The position numbers and the translations under genes were made by a program. A DNA stretch of 64,000 nt from SZAS-7 sp964514655 (GTDB lineage Bacteria; Chlamydiota; Chlamydiia; Chlamydiales; FEN-1388): contig CAZEQY010000010.1 in NCBI GenBank assembly GCA_964514655.1, positions 40,746-104,745 of the forward strand, given 5' to 3'. The first letter of the stretch is position 1. Each line of letters opens with the position of its first letter. This document shows, piece after piece, positions 49,471-56,864 of this stretch. The notes beneath the pieces are model-generated. The model was not told the origin of the DNA, did no database searches, and worked only from the letters and a program-made list of their open reading frames with translations.

Positions 49471-51420
49471 ATGACTGGTGCTATTGGTCCTCAACCTGCT
49501 GAAAGTAAAGGGTTTGAGCTTCTTTCAGAGCGTGGATATGACAAGTTAGTAGAGCTTGAAAAAGTACTTACACAGCTTGAAGCATCTCAAGGACTTGATG
49601 AAAAGCAGGTTACAATCATAAAGCAGGCGCGTACTAACGTGGAGGATATTGAAGATGCCTTTCGCAAAACCGTGCTTGGAAGCTCTGCGGACGAAGATAC
49701 AGAAAGCTCCACAGTTGCCTCAAGTTCCGATAGTTTAAAGACTTCCATTTTAGAAGACGAAATTAGACGCTTAAGACAAGAAAATGCTCAACTTAAAAAG
49801 CAACTGACAGCTCAAGAGGAACCTCCTGTAGAGGCGCCACCTCCACCCCCACCGCCACCGCCACCAGCAGCAGCACCCCCACCCCCACCTCCGCCGCCAG
49901 GGGCTCCCCCACCCCCACCGCCACCTTCAGCTCCTGTTGCACGAGCTATAGCGCCTTTACCTTCACGTACAGAGTTTAAAGCTAAGGCTGTTGAGGCCAT
50001 GAAACAGGCTGCAGAGGTATTTGCCACAAGCGATAGTCTTATAGAAAGGCAAAGTGCAGCTGAAATACTGCTACGAAAGGCAAAAGTGCTGCCAGAAGCA
50101 GAACTGAATGCGCTATTTTCTCGCGATGCACAAGCTGTAGTACGTATGGAAATAAAGGGCTTTCAAGATGTCTTAAATACCCTTACGAAAGAGCCGGATG
50201 ACCTTAAAAAGGCTGTGCAGCAAAACAAAAAGCAACTAAAACCTGCAAGCAAGGCAGAGCAGCTTGTTGAAGAGATGGTGCCGGCAGCTGTCAAAAAGGT
50301 AGCCCCCAAAAAGGGGATCGAAGTGGAGCAAAAGGTGCCTGTAGTAAAAGCGTATCTCAGCATGATTCAAGCGCCACTTAGCAAGGCTCAAAAACTTTTT
50401 GAAGAAGATGCTGTCATAAAGGGTAAGGAGCAGGATGTTGGTATCTTATACAGCGCTGCATTGAAAGTGATAGGCAAGCCAATTGATACACCTGTTGAGA
50501 CTGTTCTCAAGCTGCTGCAAGAAAAGCATAATGCCACTTGCAAAAAGGAGGTTGAAACGCTTGCAGGATGTGCCTATGAAAAAGCCATAGAGAAGCTTAA
50601 ACCCTATTTAGATGCAGTTGGAGAGGGTAATGAATCTCTTGATCCGCCAAAAGCTTTAGAGCGCTTTCAAGAAATGAGACTTTTTGAGCTTTGGCTTTAT
50701 GATAATGGCTCTAAGATGTCTGAATTTTTGACAAAGGGTTCTCAAGGCATAGCTGATGATCTTGGCAGGTTAAAGAAAAGCATTATTCAAGAAAGAGTAA
50801 AATCGCTTCTTGGCCAAGGGGCAAAAGGGGAGGACGCTGTACAAAAGACTACGACGGATGTAGAAAACGAAGTCTATACCCTAAAGCACTTTTTGACAGC
50901 CTATCAAGAAAGGCGCCACGAGCTACCATCGCATATCCAGCCTGTTACAAAGCGAGCGCTTGGCAAAAAAGCGCTTTATGACTATAGCGATAAGGAGCTT
51001 GATGCATTTTTTGCAGAATTTGCTCAAGGTAGATTTCCGGATGGTCTTCGTAAAGTCTTTGACGATGCCTTTACACCCGGGACAAAGCTCTTACAGGGCC
51101 TTATAAAGCGAATAGAGAAGGCTGAAGATAAAAATAGCATGCTCAAGCAGTGCTCAAGCTTGCAGCTTTTGTGGCTTTTAGAAGCATGCCCAGAGGGTAA
51201 GGTACGCGAAGAGATTGTACATGCCTTGCAAGATCAGCTTATGGCAGCTTTATCGCCCCAAAGTCCTGACGGTGCAAAAAAGGCTGAAGCCATCAAGCTC
51301 TTGGCCTATATCCATAGCAGCATAAAAGATGCTAAACCCGAATGGAAAAAAGGATACGAGCAGCTATTTAGCGCGCTTAATGGCAATAGTGGCTATAGAC
51401 AAATCGAGCTTTTTGTATAA
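49471..51420 (+). CDS. Proline-rich helical protein, candidate host cytoskeleton-directed effector
   Basis: The 649-residue protein has an N-terminal helical part with a short coiled coil (about 95-113), a polyproline segment at 118-155 containing three runs of 7-10 prolines, and a long helical C-terminal part (160-649) without hydrophobic segments. PPPPP runs of this type bind profilin, SH3 or WW domains in formins and in bacterial actin nucleators. No WH2 or FH2 motif is recognised. TTGACA lies upstream at 49416-49421. A type III effector role is inference. Confidence 0.7.
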   Translation: MTGAIGPQPAESKGFELLSERGYDKLVELEKVLTQLEASQGLDEKQVTIIKQARTNVEDIEDAFRKTVLGSSADEDTESSTVASSSDSLKTSILEDEIRRLRQENAQLKKQLTAQEEPPVEAPPPPPPPPPPAAAPPPPPPPPGAPPPPPPPSAPVARAIAPLPSRTEFKAKAVEAMKQAAEVFATSDSLIERQSAAEILLRKAKVLPEAELNALFSRDAQAVVRMEIKGFQDVLNTLTKEPDDLKKAVQQNKKQLKPASKAEQLVEEMVPAAVKKVAPKKGIEVEQKVPVVKAYLSMIQAPLSKAQKLFEEDAVIKGKEQDVGILYSAALKVIGKPIDTPVETVLKLLQEKHNATCKKEVETLAGCAYEKAIEKLKPYLDAVGEGNESLDPPKALERFQEMRLFELWLYDNGSKMSEFLTKGSQGIADDLGRLKKSIIQERVKSLLGQGAKGEDAVQKTTTDVENEVYTLKHFLTAYQERRHELPSHIQPVTKRALGKKALYDYSDKELDAFFAEFAQGRFPDGLRKVFDDAFTPGTKLLQGLIKRIEKAEDKNSMLKQCSSLQLLWLLEACPEGKVREEIVHALQDQLMAALSPQSPDGAKKAEAIKLLAYIHSSIKDAKPEWKKGYEQLFSALNGNSGYRQIELFV

Positions 51421-51460
51421 GCGCTTTTCTTTTTTGGCTAAGCTGAGTATGCTCTAACTC

Positions 51461-52129
51461 ATGACTGAGGAAGAACTTTTTGCAAAACTCTCGCACGTTT
51501 TAGATACGCTTTTAGGGCCAAATGGCTGTAAGTGGGATCAAAAGCAGACGCTTGAAACTTTGAGACAATCTGTCTTAGAGGAGACTTGCGAGCTCATTGA
51601 CACTATCGAAGAAAAAGATGCTAAGAAGATGAATGAAGAGCTTGGAGATTTGCTCTTTAACGTTGTATTTTTAGCAAAAGTGGCAGCAAAAGAAGGCCAT
51701 TTTACCATGAGCGATACGCTCAAGGGCTTAACGGACAAGCTTATCTTTCGCCATCCACACGTCTTTGGCGATGGCAAAAACATGCAAAATGTAGATGATA
51801 TTGTCAATCAGTGGGAGGAGTTAAAAAAACAAGAGCGCCAAAAGTCCGGCACCAAAAGTATGCTCGACGGCATTCCAAAAACGCTTCCCGCCCTTGCAAG
51901 AGCCCAAAAAGTTATAGCAAAAATGGCCCGAGTACAGTTTCCTGAGGCTGCAAGTGATGCAACCATCAACTGGCAAGATCCTAATCTTACAGAAGATCAA
52001 TTAGGCATGTGGCTATTTGAACAGGTGCGAAAGGCAGAAGCCAAGGGCCTTGATGCCGAATTTGCTCTCCGCCGCTACATAGTCACTAAAGAAAAATCCA
52101 TCCGCGACTGGGAATCTACACTAAATTAA
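51461..52129 (+). CDS. mazG: Nucleoside triphosphate pyrophosphohydrolase
   Basis: The 222-residue MazG has GPNGCKWDQKQTLETLRQSV, the metal-binding helix pair EETCELIDTIEEKD and EELGDLLFNVVFLAKVA, and the RHPHVFGDGK segment. It hydrolyses non-canonical or stress-related nucleoside triphosphates to monophosphates. It is a single-domain-length bacterial MazG (E. coli MazG is about 260). The 3-prime end overlaps the convergent hypothetical gene by 14 bp. Confidence 0.94.
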   Translation: MTEEELFAKLSHVLDTLLGPNGCKWDQKQTLETLRQSVLEETCELIDTIEEKDAKKMNEELGDLLFNVVFLAKVAAKEGHFTMSDTLKGLTDKLIFRHPHVFGDGKNMQNVDDIVNQWEELKKQERQKSGTKSMLDGIPKTLPALARAQKVIAKMARVQFPEAASDATINWQDPNLTEDQLGMWLFEQVRKAEAKGLDAEFALRRYIVTKEKSIRDWESTLN

Positions 52130-52463
52130 GTTGTTCGACTATTTTTAGCATATACCTTAACCACTCCTCTGGAGGTATGTCTTCATTGGCCTTCTTACAG
52201 AGGTTGATAAAAGTTGCTGAATCACATTTTTGAACAATTACTGTTCTGAGTGAATGGTTGATTCCATTCTCATCATCTTGTATTACCAATGTGCGAGAAA
52301 ATATAGCAGTTATACTATGCACAGTCCTGCCTGCAGCTTCTAGGCCTCTTATAAAGCCCACTGCCTCATCAGACATGAAGGTGTGTAAAGAGCGATCTGT
52401 TTGACCATCAATAATATAATTTATAAGTGTTACAGAAGATAAATTAGATGTAATAGCAGACAT
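52116..52463 (-). CDS. Hypothetical 115-residue protein
   Basis: The ATG at 52463 is preceded by AAGGTG; an in-frame GTG two codons upstream is possible. The protein is small and soluble, with a helical end (PPEEWLRYMLKIVEQLNLV). No motif is recognised. It overlaps mazG by 14 bp in convergent orientation and is separated by 37 bp from the tautomerase-like gene upstream on the same strand, so they may form a unit. Confidence 0.55.
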   Translation of the reverse strand: MSAITSNLSSVTLINYIIDGQTDRSLHTFMSDEAVGFIRGLEAAGRTVHSITAIFSRTLVIQDDENGINHSLRTVIVQKCDSATFINLCKKANEDIPPEEWLRYMLKIVEQLNLV

Positions 52464-52500
52464 AATCACCTTAATAAGATAGTTTTTTATAAATCACATT

Positions 52501-52896
52501 TTATACATCAACAGTGAAGCCGAGGTCGAGGTCTGAGGCGGCATGACCGCCGCGGATGCCAAAATTTTCAAGGGGCATTTCGCGTAGGATGATTTCTATT
52601 TCTTCTTTGGGGATGCCAAAGGGTGTTAGACGCTCGACGATTGTTCTATAGAGCTTTCGCTTTGTCTCTATAGAACGACCTTTGATGCAGTCTATGGTAA
52701 TGTGGGTAAAGGCTTCTGGGTTTTTGCGAAGAGGCGAGCATTGAAAGCGATTTGGAGGGTGTACAATAAGGCGTACATTTTTATCCTGTGGGGGATTTTT
52801 AAAGCATTCAACAAGTGCATCGTGCACGGCATCGATGATTGCAGCTTCTTCTTGGGGAGAATAGGGTTTTCGTACTTCTATTAGTATGCTCGGCAT
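52501..52896 (-). CDS. Tautomerase superfamily protein
   Basis: With the start at 52896, Met is followed by Pro2, the catalytic residue of the 4-oxalocrotonate tautomerase superfamily after Met removal. The 131-residue protein shows two beta-alpha-beta units: PSILIEVRKPYSPQEEAAI, then FTHITIDCIKGRSIETKRKL, and the FGIPKEEIEIILREMPLENF segment. It is a double-length tautomerase-like protein. Substrate unknown. The next 556 bp upstream (52909-53464) are repeats, an assembly gap and a transposase leader. Confidence 0.72.
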   Translation of the reverse strand: MPSILIEVRKPYSPQEEAAIIDAVHDALVECFKNPPQDKNVRLIVHPPNRFQCSPLRKNPEAFTHITIDCIKGRSIETKRKLYRTIVERLTPFGIPKEEIEIILREMPLENFGIRGGHAASDLDLGFTVDV

Positions 52897-52929
52897 CTTG
52901 GGGCTCAAGTATATGTCTATGAAGATTTA

Positions 52930-52941
52930 GATCAAGATTAA
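52930..52941. repeat. Short GATCAA-GATTAA remnant
   Basis: Two adjoining hexamers (GATCAA, GATTAA) lie 34 bp upstream of the tautomerase gene start. They are the same words that build the longer tract at 54303-54362 and the palindromes elsewhere in the window. Confidence 0.5.
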
Positions 52942-52996
52942 GAATGGCTTCGAGACTCATTTTGAAGAACGGTTGGCACTATTACCTTTTGTATAA

Positions 52997-53341
52997 TGAT
53001 CCATGTAATTTTTTTCAGCCTGAAGGGCTGCTTTTATAAAAGCCTAGGGCATAAGCCCTTCGTATTGCCGTTTCTTTAAATGATCCATNNNNNNNNNNNN
53101 NNNNNNNNNNNNNNNNNNNNNNNNNNNNNNNNNNNNNNNNNNNNNNNNNNNNNNNNNNNNNNNNNNNNNNNNNNNNNNNNNNNNNNNNTGATCCATGTAA
53201 TTTTTTTTCAGCCTGAAGGGCTGGGTTATAAAAGCCTAGGGCATAAGCCCTTCGTATTGCCGTTTCTTTAAATGATCCATGTAATTTTTTTTCAGCCTGA
53301 AGGGCTGGGTTATAAAAGCCTAGGGCAACGCCCTAGGTACG
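52997..53341 (+). repeat. Left array of 84-bp REP-like units
   Basis: Units begin with TGATCCATGTAATTTTTTT and contain two small palindromes. Visible starts are 52997, 53081 (cut by the gap), 53189 and 53273; complete units are 52997-53080 and 53189-53272, each 84 bp. The last unit changes after GCCTAGGGC into ACGCCCTAGG and leads into the 61-bp inverted repeat. Confidence 0.85.
53089..53188. other. Assembly gap of 100 N
   Basis: Exactly 100 unknown bases lie inside the left repeat array, beginning 8 bases into a unit and ending at the start of another. This is a conventional gap length; the true number of repeat units is unknown. Confidence 0.99.
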
Positions 53342-53342
53342 T

Positions 53343-53403
53343 GTCGACCAGAATTCAGCAGGGTGAAGCCCTGCGTTATACTATCCTATGGCACCGCCAT
53401 AGG
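53343..53403 (+). repeat. Left 61-bp arm flanking the transposase
   Basis: This arm begins GTCGACCAG and ends CCATAGG, and it is nearly the reverse complement of 53926-53986. It contains two hairpins: CAGCAGGGTGAAGCCCTGCG and CCTATGGCACCGCCATAGG. Confidence 0.85.
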
Positions 53404-53464
53404 TTCTAAACCATTTTCATAAAAACCCGAGCGCATTACCATAAACTCTTTTTAGGAGGGCAAT

Positions 53465-53917
53465 ATGGCACAATCTCTTTCCAACGTACTGATTCACGTT
53501 ATCTTTAGCACGAAAAATAGATGTTCTTTTATAGATAACGCCATTGAACATGAACTTCATACATACCTTGCTTCTATAGCCTCTTCTTGTGGTAGCTATG
53601 TCCATAAAATTGGTGGGGTTGAGGATCATGTGCACCTACTTGTGACTTTGCCACGAACATTGTCGATCAGTAATCTTTTGGAAGAACTAAAGAAAAACTC
53701 CTCTAAATGGATTAAAACAAAAGATAAAAAATATCACGATTTCGCGTGGCAAAAAGGTTTTGGAGCGTTTTCAGTAAGTGAATCACTTCACGAAGCAGTG
53801 GCAACGTACATATCGAATCAAAAAGAGCATCATAAAATTCATACTTTTCAAGACGAATTTCGCAAAATTCTTCAACGCCACAACATACCGTACGATGAAC
53901 GATATGTTTGGGATTAG
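53465..53917 (+). CDS. IS200-like Y1 (REP-associated tyrosine) transposase
   Basis: The 150-residue protein is a single-domain HUH nuclease: His55-Val-His57 in GVEDHVHLLV, and the nucleophile Tyr115 in ATYISNQKEHH. VIFSTKNRCSFID near the start and a FQDEFRKIL tail are also typical. TTTTTAGGAGGG precedes the ATG. Such enzymes cut and join single-stranded DNA at hairpins. Length is complete, and both catalytic motifs are intact, so it is probably functional. No TnpB-like partner is present. The surrounding palindromes are its likely substrates. Confidence 0.9.
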   Translation: MAQSLSNVLIHVIFSTKNRCSFIDNAIEHELHTYLASIASSCGSYVHKIGGVEDHVHLLVTLPRTLSISNLLEELKKNSSKWIKTKDKKYHDFAWQKGFGAFSVSESLHEAVATYISNQKEHHKIHTFQDEFRKILQRHNIPYDERYVWD

Positions 53918-53925
53918 GTATGTTA

Positions 53926-53986
53926 CCTATGGCGATGCCATAGGATAGTATAACGCAGGGCTTCACCCTGCTGGATTCTGGTCGAC
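53926..53986 (-). repeat. Right 61-bp arm flanking the transposase
   Basis: This arm begins CCTATGGCGATGCCATAGG and ends GGTCGAC. It mirrors 53343-53403 with few mismatches, and it starts 8 bp after the transposase stop. Confidence 0.85.
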
Positions 53987-54226
53987 ACGTCCTAGGGCGT
54001 TGCCCTAGGCTTTTATAACCCAGCCCTTCAGGCTGAAGAAAAATTACATGGATCATTTGAAGAAACAGCAATACGAAGGGCGATGCCCTAGGCTTTTATA
54101 AAAGCAGCCCTTCAGGCTGAAAAAAAATTACATGGATCATTTGAAGAAACAGCAATACGGAGGGCGATGCCCTAGGCTTTTATAAAAGCAGCCCTTCAGG
54201 CTGAAGAAAAATTACATGGATCATTT
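53987..54226 (-). repeat. Right array of inverted REP-like units
   Basis: Three units in the orientation opposite to the left array carry CCCTAGGC...TTTTATAA, CAGCCCTTCAGGCTG and ATTACATGGATCA. The repeats differ at a few positions (e.g. CGAAGGGCGATG and CGGAGGGCGATG). The rest of the 500-bp gap (54227-54417) holds the GATYAA tract and a terminator. Confidence 0.85.
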
Positions 54227-54302
54227 GAGGTAAGAGATAATGCAAAGGGTATTAGCCTTATATGCCCTTTGAAAGGGGGCTCGAAGATATTCTTACTCTC
54301 GA

Positions 54303-54362
54303 GATTAAGATCAAGATCAAGATCAAGATTAAGATCAAGATTAAGATTAAGATTAGGATTAA
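54303..54362. repeat. Tandem hexamer tract (GATYAA)10
   Basis: Ten uninterrupted hexamers of GATCAA or GATTAA (one GATTAG) occupy 60 bp. There is no complementary arm nearby, unlike the other GATCAA elements in this window. The tract lies between the REP array and the terminator of the 767-residue gene. Confidence 0.85.
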
Positions 54363-54369
54363 GAAATAA

Positions 54370-54401
54370 ACAACCCCTTACAGATGGTCTGAAGGGGTTG
54401 T
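54370..54401 (-). terminator. Terminator of the 767-residue gene
   Basis: A 10-bp stem (54370-54379 with 54392-54401) is followed on the minus strand by TTATTTCTT. It lies 17 bp after the stop at 54418. Confidence 0.7.
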
Positions 54402-54417
54402 GTGGTTGGAAAATACG

Positions 54418-56721
54418 TTAAACAGCAGTTTTGATGGCTGTTGTGCCGATTTCCCATTCTGCGTTTTCAGCAGTTTCTAAGCGAACGAGTGTGTACTCAG
54501 AATACATACCGAGGCAAAGTCTTTCATGCACTGGGTCTGTATAGAAACCAACTTCTACTTGCTCGCCGTCGAGCTCATATACGCCATTTCCAATTGTCAT
54601 GAGACGGTTTTCAGCGGTAGAGAAGAAGCGGTCTACAAGGTAGTTGTCGATGTCTGCCATTGCAGCACCTGCATCATCACCAAGTTTATTAAAGATATCT
54701 GCAAAAATAAAGTCGCGTATTTGTTTAAAGGTGTTTAACTCTTTAGGAACATCTACATCATAGACGTGCTCTTGTATCCAGCCAAGGATTTCAGTCTTCC
54801 GTGTTTGGTCAAGTACTATAGTCTCCCAGTTGTTATAACTTTGAGTTGCTACTTCTGCAATATGGGCATCTAAGTCAGCGGCTTTAAAGACTTCATTTGT
54901 CGAATCAAGCTCAAAAGCATGTTCAGAAGAAGCAATGAAGACCGATTTTCCTTGATTTGCCTTTGCATACTCACGAACGTGCTTTAAAAGTGCGTGAGCA
55001 TCAGCAATCTTGACAGTTTCTCTTGAACCAAAGTAGGTCTCTAAGAACATCAATGGATTGACAGATGGTTCCTTGCCAATGCGTTCTTGGAACTCTTCGC
55101 CCCTAATATAGTCTCTAAGCGATTGTTTTTTGGTTGCATCAACTGCTTCAGCACCTGCTAATGCCTTATTCAAGCTGCTTAGAGCCATTTGTTGCATGCT
55201 GCTATTCATCTCAACAGTTTCCATAAGGTGCGTCTTAAAGTTAGCAAATACTTGTGATAGTAGCTTGCGGTCTTGAAGTGTACCTTCAGCTATTGGTGGA
55301 ACTAGCGTGTTTTGTACTATGTTAAGAACACGTGCTGCTCTTTGCGCCTGTGGGCGAAGATTTGCCATGTCAAGGATGGCCAGTTTCCAAGAAGCATCTA
55401 GGCCGTTTTCATAGTATGATGAAAAGGCGATTCTGCCTCGCTCGAGCATGAGAGTGTCATCTCCTGCTATAGCTTGTAGAACATCGTCAACAGTAGTAGT
55501 AAACTTGTACTGGTTGTTAGAAAGCTTCTTCAGAGCTTCTAAAATGCGTGGCTGGACCTCAGCTACACCCATTGCTTGCAGTGCAAGCTGTACAGCTTGT
55601 GACTCCCAAAGATAGCTATTATAGTAAAGGTTAACCTTTGAAAAAACGCCATCTGTTCTAAGAGCAATCTCTTTATCAAGTGCAAGAGATGATCCACAAA
55701 CGTGAAATGCTACAGGTTCAGCATGGCCGCTTACTGTTCTTGTTATGCATGATTTTGTTATAAGATTGCTAAGATCAGCTCTATAGCAGTCTGGGCGAAG
55801 CTTTTTCATGAACCTGGTGATCGAATCTGTTGCAGGATTGTTTACACCAGCGGAAGAATCTGATAGATATGCTGAAAGAACGCATAGTCTTGCATCAAAA
55901 TCTGTTACAGCCTGGTCAGCAGCAAGTCGGAGCATTGATGAGATGGTTGTCCATGCACGTGATTCTTTTGATTCTGGAGCCTTTATATCTGCAAGTAGGG
56001 CAGGTTCTGCAACTAAGCTTGCAAATACTCTGTTTAACTCTTTTATGTAGCCAGTTTCGCTATCTGCGACGAAAGTCTTTTTTACGTCGTCAAAGATGCC
56101 GGCATTCAGCTCTCCGGTCTTCATAAGGAGGCACTTTGCCATTTCTAATGCGTACTTGCCTGCATAGAGCTGGTTGCTTGTTGCCATGCCAAATTTGCTT
56201 TCAGCTTTTACTTGGGCATCAAGATCGCTCTTTACTTTTGCAAGGCAAGTAGAAAAAGCTTTTAGCACGTGGTTTCCGTAGCTATTAGTATTGGAAAAAA
56301 CAGTCATCACTTGTTCCGGAGCGCGCTCTAGCACAAATAAAATTTGTCCTAACGTTTTGCGGGCAGCTTCTTTCTTAGCAAAATCTGTAATTTCTTTAGT
56401 TGTTGCTTCCCAGAAAGAAACGAGTCTTTGCTTTTGTGGGCTATCTACCTCAAAGCCTTTTGCCGTGTTAACGAGGCTATTGAAGGCGGCAACTTCTTTT
56501 GCAAATGGTTCTAGAGCTACTTCTTCGGCTCGCTGAGTAGCATTTTCTTTGTTTTGTGCTTTAAGGAACTCTTTTATTTCTTTACGCAAGGAAGGATCTT
56601 CCTTTTTAAAAGAGATGCCTCCCATAGGTGAAAAAAGGCCTTGTTGTTGGCGCACGGCCTCTAATTGACGCTGCTGGATATCATACAGCTGTCCTCTTGA
56701 GCTTATACCTTCTACTGACAT
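54418..56721 (-). CDS. Unrecognised 767-residue helical protein
   Basis: AAAGGAG precedes the ATG. The N-terminus is polar and Gln-rich (QLYDIQQRQLEAVRQQQG), with no signal peptide. The protein is mostly helical and soluble, with no repeat or catalytic motif that I can identify; a beta-rich end follows about residue 720 (NGVYELDGEQVEVGFYTDPV). It has its own terminator. It could be a secreted effector, as the Ser/Gly-rich first 15 residues are compatible with a type III signal, but this is not diagnostic. Confidence 0.7.
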   Translation of the reverse strand: MSVEGISSRGQLYDIQQRQLEAVRQQQGLFSPMGGISFKKEDPSLRKEIKEFLKAQNKENATQRAEEVALEPFAKEVAAFNSLVNTAKGFEVDSPQKQRLVSFWEATTKEITDFAKKEAARKTLGQILFVLERAPEQVMTVFSNTNSYGNHVLKAFSTCLAKVKSDLDAQVKAESKFGMATSNQLYAGKYALEMAKCLLMKTGELNAGIFDDVKKTFVADSETGYIKELNRVFASLVAEPALLADIKAPESKESRAWTTISSMLRLAADQAVTDFDARLCVLSAYLSDSSAGVNNPATDSITRFMKKLRPDCYRADLSNLITKSCITRTVSGHAEPVAFHVCGSSLALDKEIALRTDGVFSKVNLYYNSYLWESQAVQLALQAMGVAEVQPRILEALKKLSNNQYKFTTTVDDVLQAIAGDDTLMLERGRIAFSSYYENGLDASWKLAILDMANLRPQAQRAARVLNIVQNTLVPPIAEGTLQDRKLLSQVFANFKTHLMETVEMNSSMQQMALSSLNKALAGAEAVDATKKQSLRDYIRGEEFQERIGKEPSVNPLMFLETYFGSRETVKIADAHALLKHVREYAKANQGKSVFIASSEHAFELDSTNEVFKAADLDAHIAEVATQSYNNWETIVLDQTRKTEILGWIQEHVYDVDVPKELNTFKQIRDFIFADIFNKLGDDAGAAMADIDNYLVDRFFSTAENRLMTIGNGVYELDGEQVEVGFYTDPVHERLCLGMYSEYTLVRLETAENAEWEIGTTAIKTAV

Positions 56722-56808
56722 TTGTTACTCCTTTGGGGGAACGCCCCTGTGAAAATTTGAATTTATCTAGATGTAACAAAAAAAAACAATAAGCAGCAAG
56801 GATTTTTA

Positions 56809-56838
56809 TTGCATTTAAAAATATTTTTAGTGTATAAT
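56809..56838 (+). promoter_or_regulatory. Promoter of brnQ
   Basis: TTGCAT (56809-56814) and exact TATAAT (56833-56838) are separated by 18 bp. The ATG at 56865 has AGGGAGA upstream, giving a leader of about 20 nt. Confidence 0.6.
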
Positions 56839-56864
56839 GGAGGTACATTTTTTAGGGAGAAACG

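Larger units (their letters stand above)
52997..54226 (+). mobile_element. REP-associated (RAYT-like) transposase locus with inverted repeat arrays
   Basis: A Y1/HUH transposase gene (53465-53917) is framed by a 61-bp inverted repeat (53343-53403 and 53926-53986) and then by arrays of about 84-bp units, direct on the left and inverted on the right. Each unit has small hairpins (CAGCCTGAAGGGCTG, GCCTAGGGC...GCCCT). The architecture matches REP/BIME arrays with their RAYT gene. The left array is interrupted by 100 N. Confidence 0.8.

Noticed and set aside
49812..50027. Minus-strand frame with long polyglycine runs
   Set aside because: It is the antisense of the polyproline codons (CCN read as NGG) in the 649-residue protein; it has no independent start context.
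53712..54071. Minus-strand frame across the transposase and right repeat array
   Set aside because: It is formed by repeat DNA and antisense of the transposase gene, with no ribosome site; similar peptide fragments arise from every repeat unit.
52997..54226. CRISPR array
   Set aside because: The 84-bp repeats are adjacent without unique spacers, they occur in both orientations around a transposase, and no cas genes are present.
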